Assembly (NCBI RefSeq): GCF_003258945.1
Contig: NZ_QLIX01000007.1
Span: 124,001 to 188,000 of the forward strand
Reading direction: 5' to 3'
Source: Roseicella frigidaeris
GTDB taxonomy: Bacteria; Pseudomonadota; Alphaproteobacteria; Acetobacterales; Acetobacteraceae
Length of the DNA stretch: 64,000 nt
Below are positions 26,382 to 35,873 of the stretch, in pieces. The notes under the pieces are model-generated. The model was not told the origin of the DNA and did no database searches. It worked only from the letters and a program-made list of their open reading frames with translations. The translations under genes and the position numbers were made by a program. How positions within the stretch are numbered: the stretch's first letter is position 1; every line of letters begins with the position of its first letter.

Positions 26382-26726
26382 CTACTTCAGGTGCTGGGCA
26401 ATGTGCTTGTTCATTTCGAACATCGTCACCTTGTCCTTGCCGAACACCTTGCGCAGGGTGTCATCGGCCAGGATCTCCCGGCGGTCGTCGGGGTTTTGCA
26501 GGTTGTGGGCCTTGATGTAGGTCCAGACCTTGCTGACGACCTCGGCCCGCGGCAGTGGTCCCTCGCCGACCACGGCAGCCAGTTCGGGAGAGGGGGTCAG
26601 GGGCTGTTGCAGGGCGCTCGGCGTCTTGCGCGGCGCTTTTTCGGCTCCGGTCTTGTTTTCGGCTCCGGTCTTGGCTGCGGCCTTCGAGCCCGCCTTCTTC
26701 GGAGCCTTCGGCTGGCTGCCCGCCAT
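26382..26726 (-). CDS. SWIB/MDM2-domain protein
   Basis: A 114-residue basic protein. The first 37 residues are Lys/Ala-rich (KAPKKAGSKAAAKTG), and the rest is a single SWIB domain (LTPSPELAAVVGEGPLPRAEVVSKVWTYIKAHNLQNPDDRREILADDTLRKVFG). SWIB domains are best known from eukaryotic SWI/SNF and MDM2 proteins; free-standing versions occur in many proteobacteria and their function is poorly known. The basic tail suggests DNA or RNA association, which is an inference. It is transcribed alone, divergent from the RND pump. Confidence 0.9.
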   Translation of the reverse strand: MAGSQPKAPKKAGSKAAAKTGAENKTGAEKAPRKTPSALQQPLTPSPELAAVVGEGPLPRAEVVSKVWTYIKAHNLQNPDDRREILADDTLRKVFGKDKVTMFEMNKHIAQHLK

Positions 26727-26917
26727 CTTGTCCTCCAGCTTGCTCGTCCGATGTCAGGGCGGCCTACCCGCCCATCGCGGCACGAACGCGGCCGATGCGG
26801 CTTCGGTTCACGTCCGGTTCCGGCAGGATCGTGCCGCGTGACAAATGTGCAAGGAAGAGACGGTGGGGCTAACCGGCCGGCATCGCCGGCGTTCCCTCCG
26901 CGGGACCTCAAGACATC

Positions 26918-28135
26918 ATGCAGAGCGGACGCGCCCGCGCCGGCGCCCTCCTTGTCCTTGGCCTGATCGCCGCCGGCTTCGGGGCCTGGCGCCTGCTGAC
27001 CGGGCGCGGCGCGGACGCGCAGCCACAGGCCGCGGCCGAGGCCCCCGTCGCCGTCACGCTCGCCACGGCCGAGCAGCGCGATCTGCCGATCTGGCGGGGC
27101 GGCCTCGGCAATGTCCAGGCCTTCCAGACCGTCACCATCCGCAGCCGCGTGGACGGGCAGCTCGAGCGCGTGGCCTTCACCGAGGGGCAGGATGTGCGGC
27201 AGGGCGACCTCCTGGCGCAGATCGACCCACGCCCCTACCGGGCGGCGCTCGACCAGGCGGCGGCGCAGCAGGCGCGCGACGAGGCGCAACTTGCGAATGC
27301 CCGGCTCGACCTGCAGCGCTACCAGACCTTGTCGCGCAGCGAGGGCGCCTCGAAGCAGCAGCTCGACACCCAGCGGGCGCAGGTGGCGCAACTCGAGGCG
27401 ACGGTGCAGGCGGATGCGGCGAATCTCGACAGTGCCCGCACCCAGCTCGATTACACCCGCATCACGGCGCCGCTCTCCGGCCGGCTCGGCGTGCGGCTGG
27501 TCGATCCGGGCAACATCGTGCATGCGGGCGACACCACCGGCCTCGTCGTCATCGCCCAGATCCATCCGATCGCCCTCCTCCTCACCCTGCCGCAGGACGA
27601 CCTGGCGGCGGTGCTGCGGCGGCAGCGCGAGGCCCTTGGCGACAGGGCGCTGGCGCAGGTGAAGCCCGGGGACGGGACCGCGCCGGGGGAGCCGCCCCCT
27701 GGGGGTCTTCCCGTACAGGCCCTGGCCCAGGACGGCCGGGTGCTGGCCGAGGGCAGCCTGCTGCTGGCCGACAACCGCATCGACCCGGCCAGCGGCACGA
27801 TCCAGCTCAAGGCCGCCTTTCCCAACGCGGACGACGCCCTCTGGCCGGGCCAACTCGTCGGGGCGCGGCTGTTGCTCGAGACGCGGCGCGGCGCGGTGAC
27901 GGTGCCCGCGGCGGCGGTGCAGCGCGGCCGCGACGGGCCCTTCGCCTATGTGCTGCAGCCGGACCGGACCGTCGCCCTGCGCCAGCTTCGCCTGGGGCCG
28001 ATCGCCGAGGGGCTGGCGCTCATCGAATCCGGCATCGCGGCCGGCGAGCAGGTGGTGACGGACGGGATCCACCGCCTGCGCCCCGGCGCGCGCGTGGCGC
28101 CGGCCCCCGCGCAGCCGGCGAGCCCGGCCGCGTGA
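26918..28135 (+). CDS. RND efflux periplasmic adaptor (MdtA-like)
   Basis: A 405-residue membrane fusion protein. It has one N-terminal hydrophobic segment (residues 8-25), a biotinyl/lipoyl-like domain (VRQGDLLAQIDPRPYRAAL and later ITAPLSGRLGVRLVDPGN), a coiled-coil hairpin rich in Gln and Ala between them (about 105-190), and a beta-barrel plus membrane-proximal domain to the end. It links the inner-membrane RND pump to an outer-membrane channel. The stop overlaps the pump's GTG start by 4 bases (GTGA). The outer-membrane factor is not encoded nearby. Substrates cannot be predicted. Confidence 0.92.
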   Translation: MQSGRARAGALLVLGLIAAGFGAWRLLTGRGADAQPQAAAEAPVAVTLATAEQRDLPIWRGGLGNVQAFQTVTIRSRVDGQLERVAFTEGQDVRQGDLLAQIDPRPYRAALDQAAAQQARDEAQLANARLDLQRYQTLSRSEGASKQQLDTQRAQVAQLEATVQADAANLDSARTQLDYTRITAPLSGRLGVRLVDPGNIVHAGDTTGLVVIAQIHPIALLLTLPQDDLAAVLRRQREALGDRALAQVKPGDGTAPGEPPPGGLPVQALAQDGRVLAEGSLLLADNRIDPASGTIQLKAAFPNADDALWPGQLVGARLLLETRRGAVTVPAAAVQRGRDGPFAYVLQPDRTVALRQLRLGPIAEGLALIESGIAAGEQVVTDGIHRLRPGARVAPAPAQPASPAA

Positions 28136-31100
28136 GGCAGGCGCCGGAGGCCGATCCGGGCCCGGGCGCGGGGCCCATCCCGGCCGGCATCTCCGCCCCC
28201 TTCGTCCGGCGGCCCGTCGCCACCGCCCTGCTGATGCTGGCGATCCTGTTGCTCGGCGCCGTCTGCTACCCGCTGCTGCCGGTCGCGCCCCTGCCGCAGG
28301 TGGAATTCCCGACCATCCAGGTGACGGTCACCTATCCGGGCGCCAGCCCGGAGACCATGGCGAGCGCCGTCGCCACGCCGCTGGAGCGGCAGTTCGCGCA
28401 GATCCCCGGCGTCAGCCAGATCGTCTCGACCAGCGCGCTCGGGAATACCAGCATCGCCGTGCAATTCGTCCTCTCCCGCAGCATCGATGCCGCGGCACAG
28501 GACATCCAGACGGCGATCAACCAGGCGGGCGGCCAGTTGCCGACCGACCTGCCGCAGCCACCGCTCTACCGCAAGCTCAACCCGGCCGATCCGCCCATCG
28601 TCATCATCGCGGTGCAGTCGGAGGTCTACCCGATCGACCGGGTGGACGACTATGCCGATACCCGCATCGCCCAGCAGCTCTCGCAGATCTCCGGCGTCGG
28701 CCAGGTGAACGTCACCGGCGAGCAGAAACCCTCCATGCGCATCCGGCTCGATCCCGAACGGGTGGCGGCCCTGGGCCTCGGGCTCGAGGACGTGCGCGCC
28801 GTGGTGAACAACGCCACGGTCGACCGGCCCAAGGGCAGCTTCGACGGGCCCCGGCAGGCCTTCGCGGTGCTGGCCAACGACCAGGTGCTCGGTGCGAAGC
28901 GATGGGAAGACGTGGTCGTCGCCTATCGCAACGGCGCGCCGGTCCGGCTCGGCGATATCGGGGAGGCGGTGGAGGCGCCGGAGAACCGGCTGATCGGCGC
29001 CTGGCAGAATGGCCGCCGCGGCGTGGCGCTGGTGGTGTTCAAGCAGCCCGGCGCCAATGTGGTGGAGGTGGTCGGGCGCATCCGCGAGGCACTGCCGGCG
29101 CTGCGGGCCGCGGTGCCGCCCGCGGTCGACGTGCAGGTGGTCAGCGATCGGACGACCACCATCCGAGCCTCGGTCTCGGATGTCGAGGCGACGCTGGCCC
29201 TCACCTTCCTCCTGGTCGTCCTCGTGGTCTTCGTCTTCCTCCGCGACTGGCGCGCGACGGTGCCCCCGGCGCTGGTGGTGCTGGTCGCGGTCGTCGGCGC
29301 CGTCGCGGGCATGTATGCCGCCGGCTTCAGCCTCGACAACCTTTCCCTGATGGCGCTGGTGATCGCGGTCGGCTTCGTGGTCGATGACGGCATCGTGGTG
29401 CTGGAGAACATCTATCGCCGCATCGAGGAGGGCGAGGCGCCGGCGGAGGCCGCCCTGCGCGGCTCGGGCGAGATCGGCTTCACCGTCCTCGCCATCAGCC
29501 TCTCCCTCGTCGCGGTGTTCATCCCGCTGCTCTTCATGGGCTCGGTGATCGGGCGGCTGTTTCGCGAATTCGCGCTGGTCGTCACCGGCACGATCCTGCT
29601 CTCGGTCTTCGTCTCCCTCACCCTGGTCCCCACCCTGGCGGCACGGCTGCTGCGCCGGCGGGACGCCGAGGCGGAGCAGGCGCGGCCTGGCCTGGTGCGG
29701 CGAATCGACCATGGGCTCGAGCGCGGCTTCACCGCGGTGGAGCGGGCCTATGAAGCGGCGCTCGACCGCGTCCTCGGCCACCAGCGCCTGACGCTGCTGG
29801 TCTTCGGCGCCACCCTCGCCGCGACGGCCGCGCTCTACATCCTCATCCCGAAGGGTTTCTTCCCGCAGCAGGATACCGGCTTCGTCGTGGGCACGGCGGA
29901 GGCGGCGCCCGATACCTCCTTCGCCGCCATGTCGGAGAAGCAGCAGGCGCTGATGCGGCTGATCCGCGAGGATCCGGCGGTGGCGAACGTCCTCGCCACC
30001 GCGGGCGCGACGGGCGGCACCCAGACCTCGAATACCGGCCGCTTCTTCATCGACCTGAAGCCGCAGGCCGAGCGGGATGCGAGCGCCGGCGAGGTGATCG
30101 CCCGGCTGCGCCGCAGGCTGCAGGCGGTGCCCGGCGTCACGCTCTATCTGCAGGCGGCGCAGGACATCAACCTCTCCGCCCGCGGCTCCCGCACGCAGTA
30201 CCAGTACGTGCTGCGCGACGCCGATCTCGACGAGCTGAACAGCTGGGCCGGCCGGATGCTGGAGCGGTTGCGCAGCCTGCCGCAATTGACCGATGTGGCG
30301 ACCGACCAGCAGCCCGGCGGTCCCACCGCGCGTCTTGTCATCAACCGCGAGCAGGCGGCGCGCTTCGGCGTCCAACCACGGCTGATCGACGACACCCTGG
30401 CCGATGCCTTCGGCCAGCGGGTGATCGCCCAGTGGTTCACCCAGCTCAGCTACTACCATGTGGTGATGGAGGTCGATCCGGCCTTGCAGGCCGATCCCGA
30501 GGCGGCGCTGCGGCGGATCTGGCTGCAATCGCCGACCACCGGCAGCCGGGTGCCGCTCGCGGCCCTGGTCACCGTCGACACCTCCGGCACCGCCTATCTC
30601 TCGATCAGCCACCTGAACCAGTTTCCGGCAGTCACGCTCTCCTTCAACCTCGCGCCCGGCCTGTCCCTCGGCGAGGCGACGGCGGCCATCGAGCAGGCGC
30701 GCGCCGAGCTGGGCGCGCCCGGCTCGGTACAGGGCATCTTCCAGGGCAATGCCCAGGCCTTCGGCGCGGCGCTGGCGAACCAGCCCTATCTGATCGCGGC
30801 GGCGGTGGTCGCGGTCTACATCATCCTCGGCATGCTCTACGAGAGCACCATCCACCCGCTGACCATCCTCTCGACCCTCCCCTCGGCCGGGCTCGGCGCC
30901 CTCGTCACGCTCTGGCTCCTCGGCTTCGGCCTCGACGTGATGGGGCTGATCGGGATCATCCTGCTCATCGGCATCGTGAAGAAGAACGGCATCATCCTCG
31001 TGGATTTCGCGCTGCAGGCCGAGCGGCAGGGCGGCGCCGAGGCGGTGCAGGCGATCCGCGAGGCCTGCCTGAAGCGCTTCCGGCCCATCATGATGACGAC

Positions 31101-31317
31101 CATGGCGGCGGTGCTCGGGGCGGTGCCCCTCGCGCTTGGCCTCGGGACCGGGGCGGAGCTGCGCCAGCCGCTCGGCTGCGCCATGATCGGCGGGCTGCTG
31201 GTCAGCCAGGCCCTGACCCTCTTCACCACGCCGGTCGTCTACATCGCGCTGCATCGGCTGACCGAACGGCGCGCCAGGCCGCGCGCCGCCGCGGCCACGC
31301 TCGGCCAGGCGGATTGA
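28132..31317 (+). CDS. RND multidrug efflux permease (MdtB/MdtC-like)
   Basis: A 1061-residue inner-membrane RND transporter of the hydrophobe/amphiphile efflux-1 group. N-terminal helix 1 follows ISAPFVRRPVATALLMLAI; the large periplasmic domains sit after helices 1 and 7; and the proton-relay helices include VIAVGFVVDDGIVVLENIYRRIEEG, with the paired Asp residues expected in helix 4. The end segment RFRPIMMTTMAAVLGAVPLALG and GIVKKNGIILVDFALQAER are typical of MdtB/MdtC proteins. The start is GTG 28132, coupled to the adaptor gene; any upstream frame is a shadow of that gene. One permease is present rather than the MdtBC pair. Confidence 0.93.
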   Translation: MRQAPEADPGPGAGPIPAGISAPFVRRPVATALLMLAILLLGAVCYPLLPVAPLPQVEFPTIQVTVTYPGASPETMASAVATPLERQFAQIPGVSQIVSTSALGNTSIAVQFVLSRSIDAAAQDIQTAINQAGGQLPTDLPQPPLYRKLNPADPPIVIIAVQSEVYPIDRVDDYADTRIAQQLSQISGVGQVNVTGEQKPSMRIRLDPERVAALGLGLEDVRAVVNNATVDRPKGSFDGPRQAFAVLANDQVLGAKRWEDVVVAYRNGAPVRLGDIGEAVEAPENRLIGAWQNGRRGVALVVFKQPGANVVEVVGRIREALPALRAAVPPAVDVQVVSDRTTTIRASVSDVEATLALTFLLVVLVVFVFLRDWRATVPPALVVLVAVVGAVAGMYAAGFSLDNLSLMALVIAVGFVVDDGIVVLENIYRRIEEGEAPAEAALRGSGEIGFTVLAISLSLVAVFIPLLFMGSVIGRLFREFALVVTGTILLSVFVSLTLVPTLAARLLRRRDAEAEQARPGLVRRIDHGLERGFTAVERAYEAALDRVLGHQRLTLLVFGATLAATAALYILIPKGFFPQQDTGFVVGTAEAAPDTSFAAMSEKQQALMRLIREDPAVANVLATAGATGGTQTSNTGRFFIDLKPQAERDASAGEVIARLRRRLQAVPGVTLYLQAAQDINLSARGSRTQYQYVLRDADLDELNSWAGRMLERLRSLPQLTDVATDQQPGGPTARLVINREQAARFGVQPRLIDDTLADAFGQRVIAQWFTQLSYYHVVMEVDPALQADPEAALRRIWLQSPTTGSRVPLAALVTVDTSGTAYLSISHLNQFPAVTLSFNLAPGLSLGEATAAIEQARAELGAPGSVQGIFQGNAQAFGAALANQPYLIAAAVVAVYIILGMLYESTIHPLTILSTLPSAGLGALVTLWLLGFGLDVMGLIGIILLIGIVKKNGIILVDFALQAERQGGAEAVQAIREACLKRFRPIMMTTMAAVLGAVPLALGLGTGAELRQPLGCAMIGGLLVSQALTLFTTPVVYIALHRLTERRARPRAAAATLGQAD

Positions 31318-31320
31318 GCC

Positions 31321-31602
31321 ATGGCGCGGGATCTGCTCTATGGGCCGCCGATCCGCACAGGGGAGGCAGGAGCGATGACCGTGGTGGGGCCCGTCTATCT
31401 GCGCTGGCGCGCCGGACGTCCGGCACCGGAGGAGGAGCGCTTCGACACGCTGGACGCGGCGTTGGATGCGGTGGAAGCCCGCTGGGAGAGCCTGCAGCAC
31501 CAGGCGCCGCAGATCCTCGACCCACGCCGCCTGCTGCTGCTCAGCACGCAGGAGCTGGTCGAGATGTCGGAGGAGGAGCCGCCCGCCGAGGCCGGGGGCT
31601 GA
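31321..31602 (+). CDS. Small hypothetical protein after RND pump
   Basis: A 93-residue acidic protein that I do not recognise. It has no signal peptide, no Cys, and an Asp/Glu/Ala-rich middle (EEERFDTLDAALDAVEARWESL) that would form an amphipathic helix. It starts 3 bp after the RND permease stop, so it is probably in that operon. A second in-frame ATG at 31375 would give a 75-residue protein. It is convergent with the kinase gene downstream. Confidence 0.5.
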   Translation: MARDLLYGPPIRTGEAGAMTVVGPVYLRWRAGRPAPEEERFDTLDAALDAVEARWESLQHQAPQILDPRRLLLLSTQELVEMSEEEPPAEAGG

Positions 31603-31618
31603 TCGCCCGCCCTCCTGG

Positions 31619-33052
31619 TCAGACCACCCGCCCCATCCGCTCGTCGCCGGACGCGGCCAGGGGCACGTCCAGCTCGCAGACCAGGCCGGTCGGCTGCCAG
31701 TCGAGCGAGACCCGGCCGCCGAGTTGCATGCGCACCGTGCCGTCGAGGACCCGGCCGCCGAAGCCGCGCCGCGCCGGGGTGCCGGCCACCGCCGGGCCAC
31801 CGACTTCCGTCCAGCGCAGCCGCAGCCGCGCGCAGCCCTCCTCCGGCTGCTCGACCGCCCAGGCGACGGCGACGCTCCCTTCCGTCGTGGACAGGGCGCC
31901 GTATTTCACGGCATTGGTCGCCAGCTCATGCATCGCCATGGCCAGCGGCTGGGTGACGGTGGCCGGCAGCGACACCTCCGGCCCCGACATCGCCGCGCGG
32001 CGCCCATCGCCGAGGAAAGGGGCCAGCTCGCCTTCCAGCAGGGTGCGCAGGTCGGCGCCGGTCCAGGCATCCGCGGCCAGCAGCGTCTGCACGCGCGCGA
32101 GCGCCGCCACCCGGCCCTCGACCATCTGGGCATAGCTCGGCAGGTCCGCCGCCCGGGTCAGGCGCAGCGCCGACTGCACCACGGCGAGCGCATTCTTCGC
32201 CCGGTGGTTCACCTCGCGCATCAGCAGCACCAGCCTCTCCTCGGCCAGCTTCCGCTCGGTCACGTCGAGGGAGACGCCGGCCATGCCGAGCGGCGTGCCA
32301 TCGGTGGCATAGGTCGGCCGGCCGCGCACCTGCACCCAGCGGACCTCGCCGCCAGGCTGGACCACCCGGTACTCGACATCGTAATCCGCGCTCTGCGCGA
32401 TCGCGCTGGCCATCACCTCCCGCATCCGCTCGCGGTCCTCGGGGTGGACGGCGCTGCGCAGATCGGCCGCGGTCAGGGCCGCGTCCGGCGATTGGCCGAA
32501 ATCCGCCCGGCAGGTCGGCGAGGCGTTCAGGCGGTCGCTGCGGAGGTCGAGCTCCCAGGCGCCGAGGCGGCCGGCATCGAGCGCCAGCCGCAGCCGGGCC
32601 TCGCTCTCGCGGAGCGCCGCCTGCGCCGCGCGCTGGCCGGCATGCGCAAGCGCCTCGGCCATCGCCCGCTGCACCACGATCGCCAGGCGGCCCAGGCGAT
32701 GCTTGACCACGTAATCGGTGGCGCCACGCCGGACGGCCTCGACCGCCGCCTCCTCGCCCAGGGTGCCGGAGACGAAGATGAAGGGGGTGCCGGGCGCGAG
32801 CGTGCGCGCCATGTCGAGCGCCGCGAGCCCATCGAAGCCGGGCACGGCGTAATCGGCGAGGATGACGTCGTAGCTGTCCGCCGCGAGCGCCTCGGCATAG
32901 GACGCGCGCGCCGACACCAGCCGGATCTCGCAGGCCAGGTCCGAGCGGCTGAGATGCTCGGCGACCAGCGCGGCATCGATCGCGCTGTCCTCGAGATGCA
33001 GGATGCGGAGCCGCTGGTCCGCCACCGGCTCGGCGCCCATCGGCAGCATCAT
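31619..33052 (-). CDS. Receiver-PAS-HWE hybrid histidine kinase
   Basis: A 477-residue cytosolic kinase with a receiver domain first (Glu21-Asp22, phospho-acceptor Asp67 in ILADYAVPG, Thr/Lys equivalents VSGT and VVKHRLG), then a PAS domain (about 150-265, with EVRWVQVRGRPTY and GVSLDVTERK), then an HWE-type kinase. The phosphorylated His is His283 in REVNHRAKNALAVVQ, and the catalytic part has MHELATNAVKYGAL and GFGGRVLDGT. It has no membrane segment. A receiver in front lets it be driven by an upstream kinase, probably one of the two phytochromes of this operon. It overlaps the response regulator gene by 4 bp. Confidence 0.9.
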   Translation of the reverse strand: MMLPMGAEPVADQRLRILHLEDSAIDAALVAEHLSRSDLACEIRLVSARASYAEALAADSYDVILADYAVPGFDGLAALDMARTLAPGTPFIFVSGTLGEEAAVEAVRRGATDYVVKHRLGRLAIVVQRAMAEALAHAGQRAAQAALRESEARLRLALDAGRLGAWELDLRSDRLNASPTCRADFGQSPDAALTAADLRSAVHPEDRERMREVMASAIAQSADYDVEYRVVQPGGEVRWVQVRGRPTYATDGTPLGMAGVSLDVTERKLAEERLVLLMREVNHRAKNALAVVQSALRLTRAADLPSYAQMVEGRVAALARVQTLLAADAWTGADLRTLLEGELAPFLGDGRRAAMSGPEVSLPATVTQPLAMAMHELATNAVKYGALSTTEGSVAVAWAVEQPEEGCARLRLRWTEVGGPAVAGTPARRGFGGRVLDGTVRMQLGGRVSLDWQPTGLVCELDVPLAASGDERMGRVV

Positions 33053-33519
33053 GCGCCCAGGCCGGCCTCCGCGCCGGGATGCCCCAGGGGCAACTCGTTC
33101 AGCACCGCCCAGAAGGCGCCGATATCGCGGATCGCCTCGAAGAATTCGCGGTGGCCGACGGGCTTGACCACGAAGGCGTTGACGCCGAGGCCGTAGCTGC
33201 GCACCAAGTCCTGCTCCTCGCGCGAGGAGGTCAGCATCACCACCGGCACGTGCCGGATCCGGGCATCGCCCCGGATCTGCTCCAGCACCTCCAGCCCGTC
33301 CACGCGAGGCAGCTTGATATCGAGCAGCACCACGGCGGGGAGTTGCACCTCGCCCTCGCTCGGAAGGTTGCCGCGGCGCTGCAGGATGTCGAGCGCCTCC
33401 ACCCCGTCGCGGGCGACGACCACCGGATTGGCCAAGCGGGAGCGCTCGAGCGCCAGGAGGGTCAACTCGATATCGTTCGGACTGTCTTCCACCAGCAGGA
33501 TCGGCCGCAACTGCGACAT
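33049..33519 (-). CDS. Single-domain response regulator (phytochrome partner, Rcp-like)
   Basis: A 156-residue stand-alone receiver domain. The acidic pocket is Glu11-Asp12, the phospho-acceptor is Asp67 (VVLLDIKLPRVDG), and Thr97 and Lys118 (FVVKPVG) complete the active site. The insert LQRRGNLPSEGEVQLPA between helix 2 and strand 3 is typical of the Rcp1-like regulators encoded next to phytochromes. It has no output domain and so acts by protein contact or phosphotransfer. It starts 1 bp after the bacteriophytochrome stop and overlaps the following hybrid kinase. Confidence 0.92.
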   Translation of the reverse strand: MSQLRPILLVEDSPNDIELTLLALERSRLANPVVVARDGVEALDILQRRGNLPSEGEVQLPAVVLLDIKLPRVDGLEVLEQIRGDARIRHVPVVMLTSSREEQDLVRSYGLGVNAFVVKPVGHREFFEAIRDIGAFWAVLNELPLGHPGAEAGLGA

Positions 33520-33520
33520 G

Positions 33521-35794
33521 TCACGTCGTCTCCTTCGACGGCGCGCCGCGCGCCGGCAAGCTGAAGTGAAAGACAGCCCCTTCGCCGAGCCGGCCCTCCG
33601 CCCAGACGCGGCCACCATGGCGTTCGACGATGCGCCGCACATTGGCCAGGCCGATGCCGACGCCCTCGAATTCCTCCGGGCGATGGAGCCTCTGGAAGAC
33701 GCCGAACAGCTTGTGCGCATAGGCCATGTCGAAGCCGGCCCCGTTGTCGCACACGCTGTAGATGTATTCTTCCCTCTCGATTCTGCAACCGAGCCCGATC
33801 ACCGCGGGATCCCGCCCCCGCGTGTATTTGAGCGCATTCGACAGGAGATTGTGGAAAACCTGCCGCAGCATGGCCGGATCCGCCCGGATGCTCGGCAGCG
33901 GACCGATCCGCCACTCGACCGTTCGGCCGGCCTGCTCGAGCTCGAGGGACTGGATCACCTCCCGCACCAGTAGCGCGCTGTCGAACTCCAGCGGCATCAG
34001 GGCGGAGCGCCCCATCTGCGAGAAGGCGAGCAGCGCATCCACTAGATGGCCCGCGGTCTCCGCGGCTTGCGAGATCGTCCCCAGATAGCGCCGGCCACGG
34101 TCGCCGAGCCGGTCGCCCTCCTGTTCGCGCAGCAGCTCGGTGAAGCCGACGATATGGCGGAAGGGGGCGCGCAGGTCGTGCGAGACCGAGTAGGAGAAGG
34201 CCGCCAGCTCGCGGTTCACCTGCTCCAGCCGCCCGGCGAGCGCCGCCCGCTCCTCGGCGGCCCGCAGCACCACGCCGAGAATGGCGCCGCGGAGATCGCG
34301 CGCCGCCTCGATCTCCGATCGCGTCCAGGCCGCCGAGCGGCCGCGCACGGTCTCCACCCAGGCGGCGAAGGACCGGCGCGGGTGCAGCCGCTCCGGCTGG
34401 GGCTGGGGCTGCTGCGGCTTGCGGGGATCGCCGCCCCACTGGACCGTGCTGACCACCTCGGGCCGGAACCACAGCACGAAGCTCGGATGCAGCCGGGAGA
34501 TCGACACCGCCAGCACGCCGCTGGCGGTGTCGGCGAAGGCCTCGGCGCCCGGCAGCATGGTGCCCAGGGCCGCGGTGGCGAAGACCTCCTCCTGCCCGCG
34601 CCCCGCGATCCAGGCCCCGATCCGTCGCACCTCCGCCTCGGTCGGCGTCCGGCCCACCAGGGTGCAGCCCTGATCGGCGAGGACGGCGGCGCCGCTGGCC
34701 GAGGCCAGGCCAAGCAGGTCGTCCGGATCGGCGAGCAGCCCCTCGGCGATATGCGTCGCCGTGGCCATGCGCGCCAGCAGCCGCCCCTCCAGCTCCCGCA
34801 GCCGGGCCCGGGCCTCGGCATGCGCCGTCTCCTCGCGCGCGGCGACGCGCACGGCGAAGATCTGCCCGATCAGGTCGCAGATATTCCGGGCCGCGACGGT
34901 GGGCTGCCGGGGCTCGGCGTGATGGCAGGAAATGAGGCCCCAGAGGCGGCCGTCGCCCCGCAGCACGGAGACCGACATCGACGCCGGCGTGCCCATGTTG
35001 CGCATGTATTCGCGGTGCACGGGCGAAACGCTGCGCAGCCCGGCCTGGGTCAGGTCGAGCGGCGGCCCCTCGCGCGCGGGGTGGATCGACACAGGGGTAT
35101 AATCCACGTCGGCGATCAGGCGCTGCGGGTTGGCCTCGTAGAGCCGTCGGGCCTGGGCCGGGATGTCGGAGGCGGGAAAGCGCAGTCCCAGATAGGCGGG
35201 CAAACGCCCGCTGCCGTCCTCGGCGAGCACGACGCCGTCCCAATTCTCCTCGAAGCGATAGATCAGGACGCGGTCGAAGCCGGTGATGCGGCGCACCGTG
35301 GCGGCGGCCATGCCGGCCAGCTCCTCGAGGGTCGCCGCGCGGCCGAGCCGGGTGAAGGCGTCGCGTATGCCCGGATAGAGGACCTCCAGCGTCGCCTCGC
35401 CCTGCGGCCCCACCGCCTCGACCTCGGTCTCGAGTTCGAGGATCACATGCCCGTCCGGCGACCGGTGCCCGATCGCCTGATAGGCCTGGCCCGCGGCGTC
35501 CTGGCATCGTCCGAGTTGCACCTGGCCGAGTTCCGGCAGGCCCCGCAGCCCGTCCACCAGTGCGCCAAGGGTCGGGCCATGGAGGATCCTGGCGGCCGGC
35601 TGACCGAAGGCGGTGGGCAGCCCGGCCGCGAGTATCGCGGCCGCGCCGGCGCTGGCATGGCTGAGCCGCAGCGCCTTGCCCTCGAATGCGAGGAGATGGC
35701 CATGCGGCTGGATGCTGCCGGGATGATGGATCGGCTCGCGCTCGCAGCCGATGGTCGGGTCGGCAGGCTGCGCCGCCTCGTCGAGCGGCGTCAT
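33521..35794 (-). CDS. Bacteriophytochrome histidine kinase
   Basis: A 757-residue red/far-red photoreceptor kinase. The N-terminal PAS region holds the biliverdin-binding Cys17 in IGCEREPIHHPGSIQPHG. The GAF domain has FPASDIPAQARRLY and DVDYTPV, and the PHY tongue has PRRSFAAWVE (here RRSFAAWVETVRGRSA). The output is a HisKA kinase with His539 in FSYSVSHDLRAPFRH and an HATPase domain with GAGFDMAYAHKLFGVFQRLH. No transmembrane part. The substrate is presumably the adjacent single receiver. A haem oxygenase gene for biliverdin is not in the window. Confidence 0.95.
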   Translation of the reverse strand: MTPLDEAAQPADPTIGCEREPIHHPGSIQPHGHLLAFEGKALRLSHASAGAAAILAAGLPTAFGQPAARILHGPTLGALVDGLRGLPELGQVQLGRCQDAAGQAYQAIGHRSPDGHVILELETEVEAVGPQGEATLEVLYPGIRDAFTRLGRAATLEELAGMAAATVRRITGFDRVLIYRFEENWDGVVLAEDGSGRLPAYLGLRFPASDIPAQARRLYEANPQRLIADVDYTPVSIHPAREGPPLDLTQAGLRSVSPVHREYMRNMGTPASMSVSVLRGDGRLWGLISCHHAEPRQPTVAARNICDLIGQIFAVRVAAREETAHAEARARLRELEGRLLARMATATHIAEGLLADPDDLLGLASASGAAVLADQGCTLVGRTPTEAEVRRIGAWIAGRGQEEVFATAALGTMLPGAEAFADTASGVLAVSISRLHPSFVLWFRPEVVSTVQWGGDPRKPQQPQPQPERLHPRRSFAAWVETVRGRSAAWTRSEIEAARDLRGAILGVVLRAAEERAALAGRLEQVNRELAAFSYSVSHDLRAPFRHIVGFTELLREQEGDRLGDRGRRYLGTISQAAETAGHLVDALLAFSQMGRSALMPLEFDSALLVREVIQSLELEQAGRTVEWRIGPLPSIRADPAMLRQVFHNLLSNALKYTRGRDPAVIGLGCRIEREEYIYSVCDNGAGFDMAYAHKLFGVFQRLHRPEEFEGVGIGLANVRRIVERHGGRVWAEGRLGEGAVFHFSLPARGAPSKETT

Positions 35795-35873
35795 GCCGGG
35801 CCCGTCCGAAGGGCCGGGCCTGGTGCGGCGCCGTGGCGAGGCGCGGCCCCGGCCCGGCCGCTGGCGGGTCCCG

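Noticed and set aside
26845-28131. Long extension upstream of the RND permease
   Set aside because: It is the shadow of the adaptor gene; the GTG at 28132 is coupled to the adaptor stop and directly precedes the permease N-terminus.
27946-31800. 1284-codon minus-strand open frame opposite the RND genes
   Set aside because: It lies wholly antisense to strongly supported RND genes and is His/Arg/Gly-rich with no domains.
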